A DNA stretch of 56,622 bases from Phytomonas francai (lineage: Eukaryota; Euglenozoa; Kinetoplastea; Trypanosomatida; Trypanosomatidae). The stretch spans positions 353,734 to 410,355 of the forward strand of contig MJCC01000006.1 of assembly GCA_001766655.1 (NCBI GenBank), read 5' to 3'. Below, one piece after another: positions 49,214-56,622 of the stretch. The notes beneath the pieces are model-generated. The model worked only from the letters and a program-made list of their open reading frames with translations, was not told the DNA's origin and did not search any database. A program made the position numbers and the translations under genes. Position 1 is the stretch's first letter. Each line of letters begins with the position of its first letter.

Positions 49214-50998
49214 TTATAGTCCCTTCATATCAAACTTCATCGGGGGCGCTAATTTTGGCATCGGTGCATTTCGCTCATTGACGCTCTTACGTAAATTGTC
49301 GAACTCCTGTTTCTTTTGCGTGTTCTCCATACCTTCATCCTCCACCCGCTTGCGCAGCGTGGGTAAGTCCTTTTCTACCACCGCAGCCTCCGTCGTTATC
49401 ATCATCCCCGCCACGGAGCACGCGTTCACAACGGCAGACTTCACCACCTTCATGGGATCGATAATGCCGCATTCGAACATGTTAACGTACTCGCCCGTCT
49501 GCGCGTTATAGCCAAAACTCGGATCCCTTCGCGCGAGAATCTTCCCAGCAACGACGCTGCCTTCAACCCCGGCGTTATTCGCAATGCACCGCGTTGGCAA
49601 CCCGATTGCGCGCTTTACAATGTTAACGCCCGTTCGAATATCTGACGGCAGACGACGATCCTTAACAAGTTCCTCCAGGCGCAGTGAAGCGATCAACAAA
49701 GCGGTACCGCCGCCCGCGAGGATCCCTTCCGAAACCGCCGCCCGCGTAGCGTTAAGGGCATCCACAATACGATCCTTCTTCTCGTTAATCTCCACTTCCG
49801 AGGCACCACCAACTTTTATCACCGCTACACCCCCAGAGAGCTTCGCCAGACGCTCGACAAGCCGCTCACGATTGAACTCGTGATCCTCGGCGGAGATCAT
49901 ATCCTTGATCATTTGCACCCGCTCCTCAATGGCGATTGCGCTGCCGCCACCCTCCATCAGAATGCTCTCATCCCGAGAGATTGTCGCCTTCCCGCAGGAG
50001 CCAAGGAGGCCCTCGGAGAAGTCGTTCTGATCAAGCGAGAGTCCGAGGTCCTCGGAGACCATCTGCGCGCCTGTGAAAACAGCAATATCTTGCAGTTGAT
50101 TAATTCGCATATCGCCAAACCCAGGGGCTTTCACGACGCAGCCCTGAATCCTGCCTTGCAGTTTATTATACAAAAGCGTGTGCATCGCCTCTCCTTCGAC
50201 CTCCTCGGCAAGCACCAATAGCGGGCGCTTCTGCTGAATTGCGTAATTCAGAGCAGGCAGGATATGCGCAACGCTACTAAGTTTCCGATTCGCCACGAAT
50301 ACTAAAGGCCCCTCAAGCTCACATTTCTGCGCCTTTGTATTGGTTACAAAATAGGGCGAGGTAAAGCCCTGCTCAATCGACATCCCCTCCACCAACTCCA
50401 GCTCCGTGTTTAACGAGCGCCCCTCCTGCGTAGTGATGACGCCATCCTTCCCGACTTGCTGCATCGCATCCCCGATCAGCGCGCCTATTTCAGCGTCCAT
50501 GTTCGACGAAATCATCGCGACCTGCGTGATTTCCGACTTCGACGTCACCGGCCTCGCCTGCTCCGCGAGGGAAAGCAGCACCTCGCGGGAGGCGAGGTCG
50601 ATCCCGCGCTTGAGGTCCATCGGGTTGGTGCCGGTGGAGACGCTCCGGAAGCCCTCGCGGAAGATCGCGCCGGAGAGGACCGTCGCCGTCGTCGTGCCGT
50701 CCCCGGCGTTGTCGTTGGTGAGCCCGGCGACCTGCCGCACGAGGTTCGCCCCGAGGTTCTCGAAGCTGTTCTCGAACTCGATGTGCTTCGCGACGGTGAC
50801 GCCGTCCTTCGTGATTTTCGGCCCCGCGTACGGGATCTCCAGGACGACGTTGCGGCCTTTGGGGCCCAGGGTGACCCCCACGGCCCGGACGAGGTTCTCC
50901 ACCCCGGCCAGCAGGGCCTGCCGGGCCTCCATCCCGTAACGGATGTCCTTCGGTGTGGAGCCGTACTTCAGGCGAGAGGGGAGCGTCTTTCGGAGCAT
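49214..50998 (-). CDS. mitochondrial chaperonin Cpn60 (HSP60), divergent form
   Basis: 594 residues. Group I chaperonin blocks are intact: TLGPKGRNVVLE (43-54), KITKDGVTVAKHIEFE (61-76), NDNAGDGTTTATVLSGAI (95-112) and EGILAGGGTALL later. The N-terminus (MLRKTLPSRLKYGSTPKDIR) is a short basic mitochondrial presequence. The C-terminus ends MPKLAPPMKFDMKGL and lacks the Gly-Gly-Met tail of typical Cpn60. Trypanosomatids carry several Cpn60 genes, one canonical and others divergent; the missing tail suggests one of the latter. Folding cage in the mitochondrial matrix. A poly-C tract lies upstream of the start. Confidence 0.88.
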   Translation of the reverse strand: MLRKTLPSRLKYGSTPKDIRYGMEARQALLAGVENLVRAVGVTLGPKGRNVVLEIPYAGPKITKDGVTVAKHIEFENSFENLGANLVRQVAGLTNDNAGDGTTTATVLSGAIFREGFRSVSTGTNPMDLKRGIDLASREVLLSLAEQARPVTSKSEITQVAMISSNMDAEIGALIGDAMQQVGKDGVITTQEGRSLNTELELVEGMSIEQGFTSPYFVTNTKAQKCELEGPLVFVANRKLSSVAHILPALNYAIQQKRPLLVLAEEVEGEAMHTLLYNKLQGRIQGCVVKAPGFGDMRINQLQDIAVFTGAQMVSEDLGLSLDQNDFSEGLLGSCGKATISRDESILMEGGGSAIAIEERVQMIKDMISAEDHEFNRERLVERLAKLSGGVAVIKVGGASEVEINEKKDRIVDALNATRAAVSEGILAGGGTALLIASLRLEELVKDRRLPSDIRTGVNIVKRAIGLPTRCIANNAGVEGSVVAGKILARRDPSFGYNAQTGEYVNMFECGIIDPMKVVKSAVVNACSVAGMMITTEAAVVEKDLPTLRKRVEDEGMENTQKKQEFDNLRKSVNERNAPMPKLAPPMKFDMKGL

Positions 50999-51014
50999 GG
51001 CCCGTTTGGTCTCT

Positions 51015-51056
51015 CTCGCGTGTGTATATGTGTATATAAGGGGGGGGGGGGGGGGG
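51015..51056 (-). promoter_or_regulatory. probable spliced-leader acceptor of Cpn60 with poly(C) tract
   Basis: A run of 17 C on the coding strand (G on the plus strand, 51040-51056) is followed by an AG-free stretch to the AG at 51016-51015, 17 bases before the ATG. Confidence 0.5.
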
Positions 51057-51581
51057 TTAGTTAGTTGGTAGCCCGTTGCGTGTGACTGCGTTGTACGGCC
51101 TCAGCCTAGACCCTTTGTTACGAAGACTATGAGGGGAGGGAAGGGAGGAGAAGAAATAGGAATTGCAACCATGCGCATCATAATAGTACACGAAGGGGTA
51201 AGGAGCACGGCTGAACTTCATTATGAATGCACGCATGGCGAGATTCACTGGGTGAGGGCGCTGCTTCCTAGATATTCAAGGCAATCGAAAGCTGTCACAA
51301 AGTCCCCAACGTGATGCCCATTTTTGGCTGGAAAATATCCAACTAAGGGCTCCCCTGCACCTTATGTTGAGTTTTAAACAGGTAAATTCTCACATAAACT
51401 GGTGTTAAATATCTGACAAGCGTGGAAAGAGATTAAAAATGCCACTAAAAATGATGGTGAGTATAATTTATCTCATTACTCTTATCATGGCAATGACCAC
51501 AATGATGATGAGAATGGGAATGATGACAAAAATGGTCTTGTTGTTAAATTCAGAACTAAGAAGCTCCACATAGAAGCTATC
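51057..51581. other. gene-poor spacer
   Basis: No gene supported. A Met-rich 44-codon frame on the plus strand (51439-51573) comes from an ATG-rich simple sequence and is not taken as a gene. Confidence 0.45.
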
Positions 51582-52655
51582 CTATGGAAGGTATTTCACA
51601 TATGCACACTTTAACATTTTCAACAAGGCTTTCGGAGCGGCATTCAATACCGCAGAAGCATCCGCATCGGATCTCACACGCAACCGCATTATCGCGATAA
51701 CATCTACCCAACTTCCCATAAAGCAAACACCGGAATGCGGATATAAACCCCGATTAATATCATTCAAACTGCGCAAAATTAAATCTACGGAAGCTACCGT
51801 AGAAGGATCCCATACGGAATTATTAAGCAGTACCTACGCCATTGAACGACATTGACGGACAGTTCTAGAAGGGTGGAAAAGGATGAAACACCCCGCACAG
51901 TGCGGATGGGCGTGGCGGAAACGAAAATAACGGATTGAAAAAGGCGTTAACAAGCCTCCAAAATGTATAAGAAAAAAGCCCAAGAACTCCTGTACCGATC
52001 ACGCAAAAATTTCTTGGAATTTCCCGATAAATCAGGCTGGCTGCTCATATTGCAGACGGAATCGCTTTGCTGGTGGGTGTACTTCATTAAAATAACTGCA
52101 TCTATCGACAAAGGGGATCGAAAAAGATGGCTGCACAAAATCAATCGATTTTGAGGGTAATAAAGGAGCTTTGATAAATTAATCGAGCAAACGATATTCC
52201 CGTGGGGCTTCAAACCAACTACTGGAGCTTCCAAACACTCGATCTGCCAGCAAGATATCACGGCGCACGAGTGAATTCAATCCAAGATGCGCCACCGATA
52301 CGATGGTAAACCAGGTAATATCGAACATCTCATTATGCACACGCCACCCTGATGGTCATGATGGATGAACTTTAGAATACAAACGAGGCGGCCATGGATT
52401 TAAAAACACCTCCTCCTAGGCGAATAATGATACTCAGCAGATCAAAATAAAAGCAGAAAGGATAAAAAGTCCTCTGCAGACGCTGAGCATTCGTGTCAGG
52501 ACTAATTGCGAACGCAAAGAGGGATATCGCTAAATAAAGTCATACAAAACCTTCTAAAATCAGTATTAAGGAAGGCATATGCGCAGCGCACGCAAGGGAC
52601 AATATACAAAAGAAAAGAAAAGGAGCAGCCGCCCACTTGCTGCGCTCTTGTTCAT
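51582..52655 (-). pseudogene. frame-broken relic of a membrane or secreted protein gene
   Basis: A coding-strand T-rich tract with AG (52703-52702) precedes an ATG at 52655. It opens MNKSAASGRLLLFFSFVYC, like a signal peptide, and stops after 29 codons. Then come open segments in changing frames: about 52500-52375 (FCFYFDLLSIIIRLGGGVFK), 52365-52175 (MFDITWFTIVSVAHLGLN and RRDILLADRVFGSSSSWFEA), 52261-51950, continuing in the same frame past a TAA for 50 codons (VIFVSATPIRTVRGVSSF), and 51776-51582 ending at a TAG or like stop. No single frame survives. Family not recognised. Chance open runs are expected in a spacer this long, so this is a candidate only. Confidence 0.38.
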
Positions 52656-53332
52656 GGTCTTATTCCTTCGAGAAAAAATTCGAAGCTTTCCTTTTTAAAG
52701 GCTCCACAGAAGATACAAGAAAAAAAAAAACTTCTTTATGGATCTCATCTAAGTTGGCCTACAGAAATATACAAGTAAACCTGTCTAGATAATAAGGGAT
52801 AACAAAAGGAAAATAAATAAGATATTAAATTCGATTGTGGAAATATAAATGAAAACATAGCCTCCCTGAGAAATAAACGGAAACATGAAGCCTGTATAAA
52901 GCACAAGCTCCGCTCTCGTATCTTTAGCACCAGACAGACAGGCACTGCTTTTTCAGAAGTATCGCAAGGGGACCCCTTCATGGAGTGTAACAATAAAGGA
53001 TACATATATATATATATATGAATTATTCCTCTTTAAAATGTTTTATTTTTTATTTCTCATTTCTAACCTTCAACTATCTATGAGCTTCAATAATCTATAG
53101 CCAACATACAGCACATCGACATAGGATGCTACGATGCACACACACACACACACACACCGGAAAATGATATAAAGGGGGAAGAAGTGTGCGAAATGTATAA
53201 TTTTGTATCACCTAATTCCCTTTTTCACATACCATAGAATTGTACCCCTTCCTAAGCCAAATAAGTGCTTTTAGTGTTTCCTCCATACCACACACACACA
53301 CTTAAAAAAAAAGCCATGTACGATGTGAAGGA
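52656..53332. other. AT-rich intergenic spacer with microsatellites
   Basis: No gene supported. TA repeat at 53002-53019 and CA repeat at 53136-53158. Confidence 0.5.
53136..53158. repeat. (CA)n microsatellite
   Basis: About 23 bases of CA repeat in the spacer below the histone-fold gene. Confidence 0.9.
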
Positions 53333-53926
53333 TTATTCCCGATTTCGCTTGATAGGTGTCTGCATGAGCGGGATGAGGTATGCGAGCCCGGCGGCCGTCA
53401 TCGCGCCTCGCACGTCCTGCGCGTTGAGCATCTTCCGCGCCTTTCCCTTTTGCCGAGCCCGCCGCTCCTCGTCGGCGAGGCAGCCGAGAAATAAAACCGC
53501 GGTGGTGGCCGCCTTCTGGAAGGCCACGCGCGCCCCGCGGGAGAGGTGGACGCCCGCCGGCAGGGCGCCCCCCACCACGCGCGCCACCTGCCCCATCGCC
53601 AGCCCGCGCACCCGCCCGGCGGCCTGCGAAGAAGCCAACGGCGGAGGAAAAGAAGGGCCCCCCCCGATCTCAGAGGAAATACCCTCCCCGGGATGGGGGA
53701 TATTCACACAGCGATGGTGCGGGCTCCGCTCGGAATGCGCGGGATCCCCGCTTTGGGCCTCGACAGCCCCCGCCCCCTCCCCCCCCACCGCCATCGCGGC
53801 GAGCGAAGCGAAGAAAACCGCGTCGTCGGCCGCACGGCCCCCCGCGTTGGGCATCCCCGCCGGACTATCCTCGGGAATACTCCCCACGCCGCTCACCTCA
53901 ATGGCCCCGACAGAATGAGAAGTCAT
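53333..53926 (-). CDS. POLE3/Dpb4-like histone-fold protein
   Basis: 197 residues. Residues 111-190 match the H2B/NF-YB-type histone fold of POLE3 (Dpb4, CHRAC17): QVARVVGGALPAGVHLSRGA, then AFQKAATTAVLFLG, a basic loop (RRARQKGKARK) and MLNAQDVRGAMTAAGLAYLI. POLE3 pairs with POLE4 as accessory subunits of DNA polymerase epsilon and in the CHRAC remodeller; the fold is shared with other members, so the exact complex is inference. The first 110 residues are Gly/Ala/Ser-rich, unlike other POLE3, and translation from M111 would give a protein of usual form. The CDS is GC-rich. Confidence 0.7.
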   Translation of the reverse strand: MTSHSVGAIEVSGVGSIPEDSPAGMPNAGGRAADDAVFFASLAAMAVGGEGAGAVEAQSGDPAHSERSPHHRCVNIPHPGEGISSEIGGGPSFPPPLASSQAAGRVRGLAMGQVARVVGGALPAGVHLSRGARVAFQKAATTAVLFLGCLADEERRARQKGKARKMLNAQDVRGAMTAAGLAYLIPLMQTPIKRNRE

Positions 53927-53959
53927 ACTAAGAGGATGCAGATATCTCTATCCGGTATG

Positions 53960-54000
53960 CATATATATATATATATAGATAGATAGATATAGATATAGAT
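53960..54000. repeat. TA/GATA microsatellite
   Basis: TA units passing into GATA and GATATA units between the two right-end genes. Confidence 0.85.
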
Positions 54001-54290
54001 ATGTTCTTATTTCTCAGGAAAAAGGTATGGATAAGCTTCCTTCTTCTTCGTGATTATACCAATAAGATGCATAGGAATGGGAATGAGCATGGGAAGCTGA
54101 GTGGTAAATTATATATGGACACACTTACTTTCCTTTGTAAAACCTGCACGAAAAGGATATCTCAGCGCTGGAAATCAAAGAGGTGGCAAAAAAATGTGCC
54201 TTCAAAATCAGTCTCCCATCATCCCGCCCACTCTCCTTTCTTCCTTCTCAGACATTAGTCTCCTGTCTTTTTCTTTATTGGTAGCATTAG
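54001..54290. other. intergenic spacer
   Basis: No gene supported; C/T-rich near 54228-54275 on the plus strand. Confidence 0.5.
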
Positions 54291-56622
54291 TTACCGTGTC
54301 GTTTCCTCCAAAGTCATGGTAAATTGGAGCTTGCCTTTAATTGCGCGGAGGACATCCCTCCCCGTGGCGACCCCCTCCCCATCCACCTCCACTACGCGCC
54401 AACCAAGGAGCTCCTCCGTGTTCGCCACCCCCGCTTTTTCCACCCCCGCGCGAAAAGGCGTTAAAGGCAAAGAAAAGGAAGGCGAAAAAGAGAATTCCGA
54501 GGAAGACGACGACGACGACGACGTAACCTCCATGAAGCCATCCTCGACGACGCGCCGAAGCACCGCGTTGGGGCCGTCGAGAACAAACCCAAGCGAGGCA
54601 TCCGCACGCGGACGAGAAATCTCCACGTTTAGACGGCGAGGGCAAGGATTGACCCTTTCTTCCTTGTCGTTCTCCGTTTCCTCCCCCGCAATAGCATCTT
54701 GCGAGGACGAACGAGAAGAAGGGATCGCCTGTTTTGAATCCCATCCTTGATGACGACGAGCCCGGATGAAGCGGGAAACGTTAAAAAACAAATGACTAGC
54801 GAGGGCGCGGCCCACGGTATTCTCCAGGCGCCATATCGCACGGGCGGCACCGTACTCCAGATTAGGATTATTCGCGTTGTCGTCCCTGCCATTTCTATTC
54901 CCATTCCGAGGCGAAAAGAGGACCCCCTCCATCTCCGCGGGAAGGGCGGGGTACTCCTCGTGGAGCGCCATCGCGAGCCGCCGCGCCCACGGCCGCTTTC
55001 GGCGCTTTTCCGACTCCGCCGGGGGCTCAAACCGCGCGGTGGCCCCCAGCAGCCCCCCCCTTCCCCCCCCCTCCAAAGAAGAAGACGAAGAAGAAGAAGA
55101 AGAAGGAAGCCCGAGGAGGAGATCGCGCAGGCTGCGTAGGACGTTGCTGAGGACGTAGAGCCGAAGGACAAGGTAGCCGTGCATCTTGCCCAGGCTCACC
55201 CGACGCCCCTTCACCAGCACCTCCGCCCGCTCAAAGAGAAAAGGCGCGGCGGCCTCCGCTTCTTTTCCACCGCGAAAGACGCGCGTCCGCGGGCCGTTCA
55301 TTTCGGCCAAAAAAGGATCGGCCGCCTCGTCGGTTTCCTCAAATGCGGCCGCCGTGGGCGGCGAAGGCGGCCCGCCGGCGAAAAAGAGGTCGAGGTGCTG
55401 CTCGCACACCCAGACGACCTCCTGCACCTGCCAAAGCGGCATCCAAAGCAGGGAGGGGTGCAAAACGTGCGCGTGCACGACCGAAAGAATCGACTGCACC
55501 CGACGGCGCCGTAAAATTTCATCGCCGGCGAGGATTTCGCCCGTTTGGAGGTCGACGAAGTCGGCAAAGTCGGCCAAATCGCCGGCCCCGCGGAGGTGCG
55601 CGAGCTGCCGCGCGGTGCTCTCCTGCAGGCCCGCGAGGACCTCGGCCACGTACGCCTTGACCTCCGTCGGCGTGATCAGGGAGCTTTTGGTGAGGGCCGC
55701 CGGCGCTAAAAAATCCCCGTCGCCGTTCGTTTCCGAAAAAAGGGCAGGGGGGCTTTGCGGCCGAGGCGGCGCCCCCCCGCCCCCGTTCTCGGAATGCAAA
55801 AAAAGCGAGAGAAAAAAGGCCACCTCGAGGGCCTGCGATAGCGTCGTCCCGCAGGCCCGGAGCCACGGAATGCGCGTTTCGCCAAGGTGCGCGCGCAAAG
55901 GGCCCTTCGCGGGGCCCTCCCCAACCGCCCCCTCGAGCCCCGCCGCGGTCTTGCGGAGGAGGAGGAAAACCTCGAGGGCGGCCTGCCAAAAAACGCGATC
56001 GCGATCGGGCCGGGCGCCGGCGAGGAGGTAATGCCGCCGCATGAGCGGGAAGAAGCCGCCGCGAATGCGCCCCAGAAAGACCCCCGCGGGCGGCCGCGAA
56101 AGCCCCCCCCCCGAGCCCTCCCCGCGCGCGGACGCGAGAAAAAAATCGCGAACGAACGCCGCGCAGCGCCGGCGGAGGGCCGCGCAGCCCCGCCCGACGG
56201 CCCCCCACGCGGCGGCGTCGGCGAGGCCCCNGCCGCCGCGAGGAGGGCGAGGCCGCCCTCGACGTCGAGGGCCGTCCGCGCGAGCACCGCGGCCGCCCCC
56301 GACGGCGAAAATCGCGCGGACGGGGCCGAGACGTTCGCGAGAAAAGGCGCCGCGCGGGGCGGGAAAGCGGCCCCGCGCGCGCCGTACGCCTCGAAGGACG
56401 CCAACGCCGCCGTCAGGGCGCCGACGAGCGCGGACGCGAGGGCGCGATGGCGGAGCCAATACGCGGCGAACGGGTCCATGTCCGCCCCTTTTTCGGAGTC
56501 CACGCGCGCGAGGGCCTCGTAATGGCGGGATAAGTCGATATTCAGCCCGGCGTGGATCGTCCGGTGCGTTAACGCGCGGCCCCGCGCGAGGGGCCGGAGG
56601 ACGCGCCATAACCCCTCCACCC
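54291..56622 (-). CDS. partial gene: large unknown protein with C-terminal PDZ-like domain
   Basis: The 5' end lies beyond the window. Below the ambiguous base at 56231 the protein is read in one frame to the stop at 54291; above it the frame offset by one base gives the protein-like reading (GLNIDLSRHYEALARVDSEK, YWLRHRALASALVGALTAAL), while the nominal continuous frame becomes Arg/Pro-rich. So one base is probably missing at the N. The central part is helical (DRVFWQAALEVFLLLRKT, HPSLLWMPLWQVQEVVWVCE) with Ser and Glu/Gly runs as insertions. The last 100 residues resemble a PDZ domain: VEISRPRADASLGFVLDG, then LLGWRVVEVDGEGVATGRDV and IKGKLQFTMTLE. No catalytic domain recognised. Extremely GC-rich. 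Confidence 0.6.
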   Translation of the reverse strand, partial: GGGVMARPPAPRAGPRVNAPDDPRRAEYRLIPPLRGPRARGLRKRGGHGPVRRVLAPPSRPRVRARRRPDGGVGVLRGVRRARGRFPAPRGAFSRERLGPVRAIFAVGGGRGARADGPRRRGRPRPPRGGXGLADAAAWGAVGRGCAALRRRCAAFVRDFFLASARGEGSGGGLSRPPAGVFLGRIRGGFFPLMRRHYLLAGARPDRDRVFWQAALEVFLLLRKTAAGLEGAVGEGPAKGPLRAHLGETRIPWLRACGTTLSQALEVAFFLSLFLHSENGGGGAPPRPQSPPALFSETNGDGDFLAPAALTKSSLITPTEVKAYVAEVLAGLQESTARQLAHLRGAGDLADFADFVDLQTGEILAGDEILRRRRVQSILSVVHAHVLHPSLLWMPLWQVQEVVWVCEQHLDLFFAGGPPSPPTAAAFEETDEAADPFLAEMNGPRTRVFRGGKEAEAAAPFLFERAEVLVKGRRVSLGKMHGYLVLRLYVLSNVLRSLRDLLLGLPSSSSSSSSSLEGGGRGGLLGATARFEPPAESEKRRKRPWARRLAMALHEEYPALPAEMEGVLFSPRNGNRNGRDDNANNPNLEYGAARAIWRLENTVGRALASHLFFNVSRFIRARRHQGWDSKQAIPSSRSSSQDAIAGEETENDKEERVNPCPRRLNVEISRPRADASLGFVLDGPNAVLRRVVEDGFMEVTSSSSSSSSEFSFSPSFSLPLTPFRAGVEKAGVANTEELLGWRVVEVDGEGVATGRDVLRAIKGKLQFTMTLEETTR

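Noticed and set aside
1..56622. CRISPR array, transposase, reverse transcriptase or prophage-like genes
   Set aside because: None seen; no regular spaced repeats, and no reverse transcriptase or transposase motif in genes or in the relic segments.

Overview
The window reads as nuclear DNA from a trypanosomatid kinetoplastid; genus not resolved. All 24 recognised genes are on the minus strand, one CDS per gene, with no cis introns and AT-rich spacers. Many starts are preceded by a polypyrimidine tract and then an AG on the coding strand, as expected for polycistronic transcription with spliced-leader trans-splicing. Several proteins have kinetoplastid forms: a very small WW+CCCH protein of the ZFP2/ZFP3 type, a NEK kinase with a C-terminal PH domain, an SMN without a Tudor domain, a bacterial-type ammonia-dependent NAD synthetase and an iron superoxide dismutase. 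The nuclear code is standard, because long genes are uninterrupted.

Transcription order runs from high to low coordinates. 56.6-49.2 kb: a partial gene with a C-terminal PDZ-like domain (frame changes at the only N in the window), a POLE3/Dpb4-like histone-fold protein, a 2.3 kb gene-poor stretch with a possible decayed gene, then a mitochondrial Cpn60. 48.4-42.6 kb: RABL2-like GTPase, Fe-SOD, NEK-PH kinase, SMN. 42.1-35.9 kb: small basic protein, possible decayed gene, 205-aa unknown, mitoribosomal mL38, coiled-coil unknown. 35.0-26.9 kb: PUM3/Puf6-like protein, WW+CCCH protein, epsilon-COP, DNA polymerase alpha B subunit. 25.9-14.7 kb: a methyltransferase with two SpoU domains in one chain, a membrane-anchored unknown, a membrane PP2C, a PAPV-repeat protein, NAD synthetase. 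13.9-1 kb: a repeat-motif protein, divergent PP2A B55, a 230-aa unknown, a PIP-box protein, and an FUSC-type membrane protein.

The genes are not an operon in the functional sense; neighbours in such clusters are normally co-transcribed and regulated after transcription. Loose themes are replication (POLA2, POLE3-like, PIP-box protein), RNA work (SMN, PUM3, WW-CCCH, SpoU), mitochondrion (mL38, Cpn60) and trafficking/cilium (epsilon-COP, RABL2).

Base composition is very uneven. Some genes at the left are AT-rich, while POLA2, mL38, the kinase and the right-end gene contain extremely GC-rich islands in which almost every frame is open. The most unusual items are the tandem SpoU protein, the C-terminal PIP box in an otherwise unknown protein, and gene-sized spacer segments that read as frame-broken relics on the same strand.
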